NCBI RefSeq assembly: GCF_024868665.1
Contig: NC_079899.1
Span: 26,096,085 to 26,160,084, forward strand
Source of the DNA: Triplophysa rosa
Lineage: Eukaryota > Chordata > Actinopteri > Cypriniformes > Nemacheilidae
DNA length: 64,000 bases
Direction: 5' to 3'
Part shown: in pieces, positions 58,514 through 64,000 of the stretch
How the letters are laid out: each line of letters starts with the position of its first letter
Numbering within the stretch: the first letter of the stretch is position 1
Notes under the pieces: generated by a model
Told to the model about the DNA's origin: nothing
What the model saw: only the letters and a program-made list of their open reading frames with translations
Databases searched by the model: none
Made by a program: the position numbers and the translations under genes

Positions 58514-59219
58514 CTCTTGAAGTACCACACTAAAACACGTAGGTTAGTGTCTGAGGAGCGTCTTTTGGCTGTCATCTGAGCGCGCCCCCGCGCTCACACC
58601 GGTACACCCCCTTTAGTCAGGTAACGTAATGTTTCAATAGACAAGCTCTATATTTAAAGTATATTTAAAAGTTGTTGGATGACCTAAAATTATGTTTTAT
58701 ATAATTCGTTAACGCTAAAACTAAATCACACATTTACAGACTATTTCAAGAAAGTACATAACGAGTACGCGCTACTGCGCATGTCCGTTCCTAAAGCACT
58801 TCCGCTGGCGCCATTTTTAAATGTCACCCCAGTCAAAACAAAACAAAACAACTGCGAGTTAGCGATGAAAGGAAGAAAGACAACAACAAAATGACTCGCG
58901 GCACTTTAGATGTCTTGTGAAAGGACATGTACGCAAATGTCTAAGGTATGTACGCAAATGTAAATCACCGATGAAGTGTTATTACTGAACCCTTGAAATA
59001 TGACAAACACACATACACACGCGCAAGGCGTAATTTGTGATTCTTGGTCCTTTAAAACGTAATTCAGAGCGATCGTAGTGTAGAATGTTTTCAAAGACAA
59101 TGACATCACAAAGCGACACTACGCACTGGGACTCAAGTACCAAGATTTTATCTTGTGTGAGAATATTGTGTCGAGCGTTTTGTTTGAAGCGGCTGGTTTA
59201 GTTTTAAGAGCGTCAAAAC
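58514..59219. promoter_or_regulatory. probable divergent promoter between the NLR pseudogene and klhl10
   Basis: A minus-strand non-coding exon ending in AAGAG/GTAAGA at 58514 is the likely 5' UTR start of the NLR (about 58514-58590). klhl10 begins at 59220 on the plus strand. The roughly 630 bp between the two starts include a GC-rich patch (GCGCGCCCCCGCGCTCACAC, 58581-58600). No TATA box was convincingly placed. Confidence 0.45.
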
Positions 59220-62061
59220 ATGGAGCATCGGATGCGTTTGGCTGATTTCTGTGTCTTTGATGAAGGGCATTTTGAAGGCGAGCACACCGATCTCACCATC
59301 AGAGTCCAGCACATCCACTTTAAAGTCCACAAAACCGTCATGTGTGCATGCAGTCCGTTTTTTAGGTAAGGACAGGCACTTGACACACACTTATGTGTTG
59401 ACGTGTAGCTCAATGTTTGTTCTGCGCGTTTATTCTCATTTGTATTTCTATAAATTAGCTCTTCACAGTTTTGCATTGTTGCACAGCAGCTTTTCATGGA
59501 GATTGTAGGAACAGAGATTTTGAAACATGTTGTTTAATGCGTAAACTGTGAAGTACTTTACGAAACGAAAATGTATCAAAAATGGTGTGTGATTCAACAC
59601 TGAGACATTTAACTTAGGTGTGCTTGAGACTAAAATAAATGTTTAGTTTATTTGTCTAAACTGAAAACAGCTTGCACTGACATATCTTACCATACACCAG
59701 TGCCATTGTTTTGTCTCCAAATGCACACACATGTTTTTGTGTGTGTGTGTAAATCGTGCTTGTAAAAACTCTTAATCCTGGTCCAGGAAACTACCCCTTA
59801 GTCAATTAGCATGGCAGAGATATCACATTGATATTTGTCAATAACAAGGTTTAATTTCTCCTCACAGGATCATATTCTCTGTCCGATGGGACGGCAGTGC
59901 AGAAGAATTCTATGATGTCTCGGATGTATCTCCGCACATCATGTCCTGCATCGTTCAGTACGCTTACACAGAATCCGTTCACATTTGCCAAGAAAACGTG
60001 GCGGAGCTTCTGGTTGCGGCCGATCGTTTTTTGATATCAAAGTTGGTAGATGCCTGTTGTGACTTTCTGGAGTCACAATTATCCCCTGAAAACTGCATCG
60101 GCATCTTCACGTCCGTCGAGAGTTTCCACTCCTGCTCAAAGCTCTGCAGTAAAGCGAAGTTCTTCATCTTGAATCACTTTGAGGAGGTTCTGCGCGTATC
60201 CGAAGAGTTCCTGGAGCTCTCGGCCGATCATCTCGTGGAGTTTATCGGGCGTGATGAGCTGAACGTCAAACAGGAGGAGATGGTTTTCGAAGCCGTCCTC
60301 CACTGGTTCGATCGCGCACCTGAAGAGAGTAAAACTCACGTGGCCGTACCTCTGACGAAGGTAAGGCTTTGACATTTACACACATTTACCACGGTTACGA
60401 GCGTCCTTTACTCATTCGACTCTTGTGCTGCAGGTTCGAATGGGTTTGATGGCTTTAGACTACTTTACCAATAAAGTCAAGAACAACCGGATGCTGATGG
60501 AGAACCAGTCCTGCGCATCTGTTATCTTCAATGCCGCAAAGGTCTTGTTTGGAGTCAGCACTCTTGGAGCCTCCGACCTAGTCCTCATGAAAGAACTGAC
60601 ACGTCCACGTCTCCCCCCTGCCATCTTATTGGCCATCGGAGGGTGGAGTAACAACGGTCCCACCAGTAGGATTGAGTCATATAATGTAAGGGCACACCGC
60701 TGGGTGGACGTGACTCAGGTGGACGATGAAGCCAGAGCCTATCACGGCACAGTGGCCCTAGACGGCTTCGTCTACTATATCGGCGGCTTTGATAGTGTCA
60801 ATTATTTCCGAAGCGTGAGGAAATTCAATCCCATCACGCAAACTTGGCATGAGGTGAGTATCGTGACTCTTGCATGTGTAAAACCATTTAAAAAAAAAAC
60901 ATGCATAGACGTAATGTGTTTGGTTGTAGGTGGCCCCCATGCATGAAGGACGGTGCTACGTCAGCGTTGCTCTTCTGGATGGACTGATTTATGCCGTTGG
61001 TGGACATGATGGACACAGACGCCTAAACACTGCTGAGCGATATGACCCACAGACAAACAAGTGGACTCAAATAGCCACCATGAACCAATTCAGGAGTGAC
61101 GCTTGCGCCACCACGCTGCACGGCAAGGTAACAACATTCACAATGACTTTAATTATCTTGTAGTCAAACACCTCTGGGTGGTTGCTATGACTTTGTGAAG
61201 ATGCTGTGGGTGGTTACGGATATGTAACAGAATAATTGAATGAGTATGTCATGTTGTTGATAGGCATGCTGGACTATAGTTGTATTTGTGTGGCAGGTGT
61301 ATATCTGTGGTGGTTTCTCAGGGACTGAATGTCTCTTCACGGCCGAGAGCTACGATCCTCAGACGAACCAATGGACTGTCATCGCTCCCATGATGAACCC
61401 CCGCAGCGGTGTCAGTGTCATTGCGTACGGTGATCTAGTGTATGCTGTGAGTATCACGCAGATAGAAACACTCGCATGACCGTACCGTTGATAGACTTTC
61501 TGAAGCACGGAAATCAACATGATTGTCTGCAGGTGGGTGGATTTAACGGCGTGAACCGTCTGCAGACTGTTGAGGCCTATAACCCTCAAAGCGACCGCTG
61601 GCACGACGTGGAGCCAATGATCAATCAACGCAGTAACTGTGGCATCGAGGTGAGCGGTTTGGTTTGATCTCTGCTTCGATGAGCTCAGATGTTCTCGCGT
61701 CTAAACTGTCGTCTGATTCTCCAGGTGCTGGATGATCGCATGTTTGTTGTCGGGGGATTTAATGGATCCAGCACCTGCAGTAACGTGGAGTGTTACGACC
61801 ACAAGACAAAACGATGGTAACATGCACAAACACTGAATAGTGTGAAGTGTCAAGTTAAAGAATGTGTATTAAGAAAGTACATATGAACGATTTTCTATTG
61901 ACTGTTCATGTCAGGAATATATGAACAACAGGAACGCATGTGTTTTTGTGTGTGTACACAGGAGTGAGATGAATGACATGTCCATACAGCGCAGTGGTCT
62001 GAGCCTTTGTGTATTATCAGGATTTCCTGAAGTCACGAAGTACGCGGCCAATCAGGACTGA
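59220..62061 (+). CDS. klhl10: KLHL10-like BTB-BACK-Kelch protein (complete, eight exons)
   Basis: KLHL10 is a substrate adaptor for CUL3 ubiquitin ligase, needed in spermatids of mammals. Exons: 59220-59365, 59868-60360, 60434-60853, 60930-61127, 61297-61446, 61533-61649, 61725-61816 and 61962-62061 (stop TGA), all with AG/GT junctions and matching phases, giving 571 residues. An N-terminal BTB domain (HTDLTIRVQHIHFKVHKTVM) is followed by BACK (NCIGIFTSVESF, ELNVKQEEMVFEAVLHW) and a six-bladed Kelch propeller. GG doublets occur in AIGGWSNNGPTS, YIGGFDSVNYF, AVGGHDGHRRLNTAERY, ICGGFSGTECLFTAESY, VGGFNGVNRLQTVEAY and VVGGFNGSSTCSNVECY. The closest human protein from memory is KLHL10 (608 residues). 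This copy lacks most of the short C-terminal tail and has a shorter N-terminus. It may be one of several teleost klhl10 paralogues. Confidence 0.9.
59615..59802. mobile_element. GGTTTCCC-type MITE, copy 3 (partial) in klhl10 intron 1
   Basis: It shares ACATATCTTA, CAGTGCCATTGTTTTGTCTC, CAAATGCACACA and TAATCCTGGTCCAGGAAACT with copies at 29274-29508 and 36672-36909. The left terminus is missing. Confidence 0.65.
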
Positions 62062-63694
62062 GCAACAAAAGCGCATGATCGCAGAGTGGACGTGAATAAA
62101 TGCATTAAAAAAAAGAACAGTGTTTAAACGTTTCATGTACAGTTAAGGATGCTGTGGTGGATAAAGAACGTGCTTGTGGAGTCGAACCCTTCTGTTTAAA
62201 GTTTAATGTAAAACATTTCAAATGGTGCCAGAAACAGATCCAAAACGATGCACATTTCACGATGATTATGTTTACTGAGTAAACGCTCATTTTTAGGTTG
62301 TGAAAGATTCTTTCGGTCTGAGTGATGAGAATGTGTTTTGGTTGTTGAGTTTTATGTCCGTGTGCATTCTCTCAGCACGTCATGTTTCTGTGTTCTGGAC
62401 GGAATGGCAATGAAATGTCCTTTATTATGTGTGTGTGAGGCTATACGCTAGGTATGTTTCATGAATAAGATGATGTGTTAAGTGTGAGGAGGAATCATCG
62501 AAACTCGACCTTATTTCTGTGCTGTTGAATTTTAATGATTGAAGTCTAACCAGCTTTTGTGTGTACATGCACAAAGCCCAGCGTTGGGTCAAAAAGAGAT
62601 GAACCCAGCCGTTGGGATGTAAATGAACAGAAGTGCTTTGTTGGGTCAAATATAAACCATTTTCTGAGATAATTTAACACCTGGGTTTATCCCTTTTTGA
62701 CCCTACAAATAAGGTTTAATCAAGTATTCAGTGTGTATGTTTATGGTAAACATGAAAACGAACAAGATCTTCAGCCATGATGTTGATGATCATTTATTCA
62801 TTTCTCATTGAATTAAATAGAACATTTATTGAAATGTCTGCCATCTCTTTTACATTTCCATTTTTGATTCTCTGACAGTTATTCAACCTATTAAATGTCT
62901 GATACTGTAGATCAATTCACTTCATAATTTAAAGTATTCTTCATTAAAATAAACAGAACACAATACAGAACTTCAAAGCACAAGATGACTCGAACAATAA
63001 ACTCTTTAACAATTGTTACAATTCATAAAAGTCATCTGTGTCCAAAAACACCCATGTGTCTATATCCATGTCAAACAACCTGTAAAAACACGAAAGCTCA
63101 AATAATATGAACAGAAACAGATATGTACATATTTCACAACATTAGAGAATCAAAGCTTTCTGTGATTTCACATGATTCTACTTTTATTGTACGTTTAGTT
63201 TAATGAGGAAAGCAAACGTTCAGACTTGAGTGACACGCGTGTGATAACGATACAGTGTGAAGCTTCATTTTTGAAACCAATGGCACAAAAATGTTCAAAG
63301 ACTAGTCAAAGGCATCATGTTTTCCACCTAAACAGACATTTAATAAGTTCTGAAGTAAAGTGCACGCACAATATTCTGATATTAAACACCACATGAACAC
63401 ACAACATTTATCATGCACGACAACATCGGTGAGAACATTACAGTGAACGATAGAAAGATTCATGCCACGCACGGGTACGGTAAAGATTTCTTTATGCTGA
63501 AGTAAAGGGACAGCTTCCAGGAGTGAGTTAACAATATTCACTTCAGATCTCTTGAAGGTCTTTCACTCGCAATGTAAATCGCTCGTGAATGCTGCTTACT
63601 GTTATTTTGTCACCATAGCAGATTGTCACACACACACACACATACAATACGGTAAGAAATGAAAGTCAACACCAGCGGGTTTCTCTGAGACGCA
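62062..63694. other. convergent 3' flanks of klhl10 and the next gene
   Basis: No further exon was recognised. The klhl10 3' UTR starts here. The right part probably holds the 3' UTR of the minus-strand gene, with TTTATT (minus-strand AATAAA) near 62794 and 62824. Confidence 0.45.
62575..62705. repeat. teleost repeat with CCCAGCGTTGGGTCAAAAAG motif
   Basis: CCCAGCGTTGGGTCAAAAAG, GAACCCAGCCGTTGGGATG and TTTATCCCTTTTTGACCC form imperfect inverted blocks. It lies in the klhl10 3' flank. Confidence 0.55.
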
Positions 63695-63796
63695 TTACTT
63701 CAGGTCTCCACTGTCACCCTGGATGGTCTTCTTTATACGCAGCAGCATGGTGGTCTGCCATTGGTCCAGACGAGAGATCGAATCAAACTCCTTCAC
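63695..63796 (-). CDS. last coding exon of an unidentified minus-strand gene
   Basis: After a good acceptor (CTCCTCCAG), 33 codons are read to TAA: starting [18 protein letters not shown], then LRIKKTIQ, ending GDSGDLK. The composition (helical, charged, short exon ending in a hydrophilic tail) and the conserved look of the reading frame suggest a real C-terminus. I do not recognise the protein, and the rest lies to the right of the window. Confidence 0.55.
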   Translation of the reverse strand: MKEFDSISRLDQWQTTMLLRIKKTIQGDSGDLK

Positions 63797-64000
63797 CTGG
63801 AGGAGAATTAAACATCATCAAACGCTTTCAATAAAACATATTTGAACATAAGCGGCAGTAAGTACAGGTGCACTTCATCACATGAACTAAAGAACAACAA
63901 AGTGCGATGAAGCCAAACGTCAAATTCCCTGACTTTTCACTGACTTTCACTGACTCTCACTGACTCAAAAGTAGAACTTCCATGACCTGTAATGAATGAA

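Overview
The window is genomic DNA from a ray-finned fish, most likely a cypriniform. The evidence is spliced vertebrate genes with fish-type features (a NACHT-LRR-B30.2 NLR of the large fish-expanded family, a klhl10 paralogue), GT/AG introns, AT-rich intergenic DNA, and many teleost repeat families (hAT, Harbinger-like and TTAA-flanked MITEs, a DIRS-type retroelement, microsatellite-associated LINE ends). Few of the open reading frames longer than 60 codons are real. The genes were assembled by eye from exons with matching splice phases.

Layout. 1-2.2 kb: two 3' ends of one LINE family, each running into a (CT)n microsatellite, with a 100-N scaffold gap at 1401-1500. 3.7-19.6 kb (+): the 3' half of supt3h (SAGA subunit), six exons. 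Its 10-kb last intron holds a MITE, a (TG)n tract and a 1.2-kb minisatellite built from alternating 62-bp units. 19.6-39.6 kb: an intergenic repeat nest. It contains a broken DIRS-type element (20755-24466) with self-complementary ends, a four-deep nest of DNA transposons (24.9-26.0 kb), and many MITEs, but no gene I can support. 40.3-43.3 kb (-): clic5, complete in six exons. 46.2-50.1 kb (-): enpp4, complete in three coding exons, with two hAT elements in its first intron. 53.7-58.6 kb (-): an NLR gene with readable domains but at least four inactivating lesions. 59.2-62.1 kb (+): klhl10-like, complete in eight exons and divergent from the NLR. 63.7-63.8 kb (-): the last coding exon of a gene I could not identify.

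The genes do not form a pathway. supt3h, clic5 and enpp4 reflect the vertebrate SUPT3H-RUNX2-CLIC5-ENPP4 neighbourhood, rearranged: the 3' end of supt3h faces the 3' end of clic5 and no RUNX2 lies between them. klhl10 and the NLR come from other vertebrate neighbourhoods. I found no convincing new biological system. The most distinctive items are the microsatellite-linked LINE ends, the recently dead NLR, the two-unit minisatellite, the extra basic exon in supt3h, and the nested and foldback transposons. All family names come from sequence reading and memory of the families, without database search.
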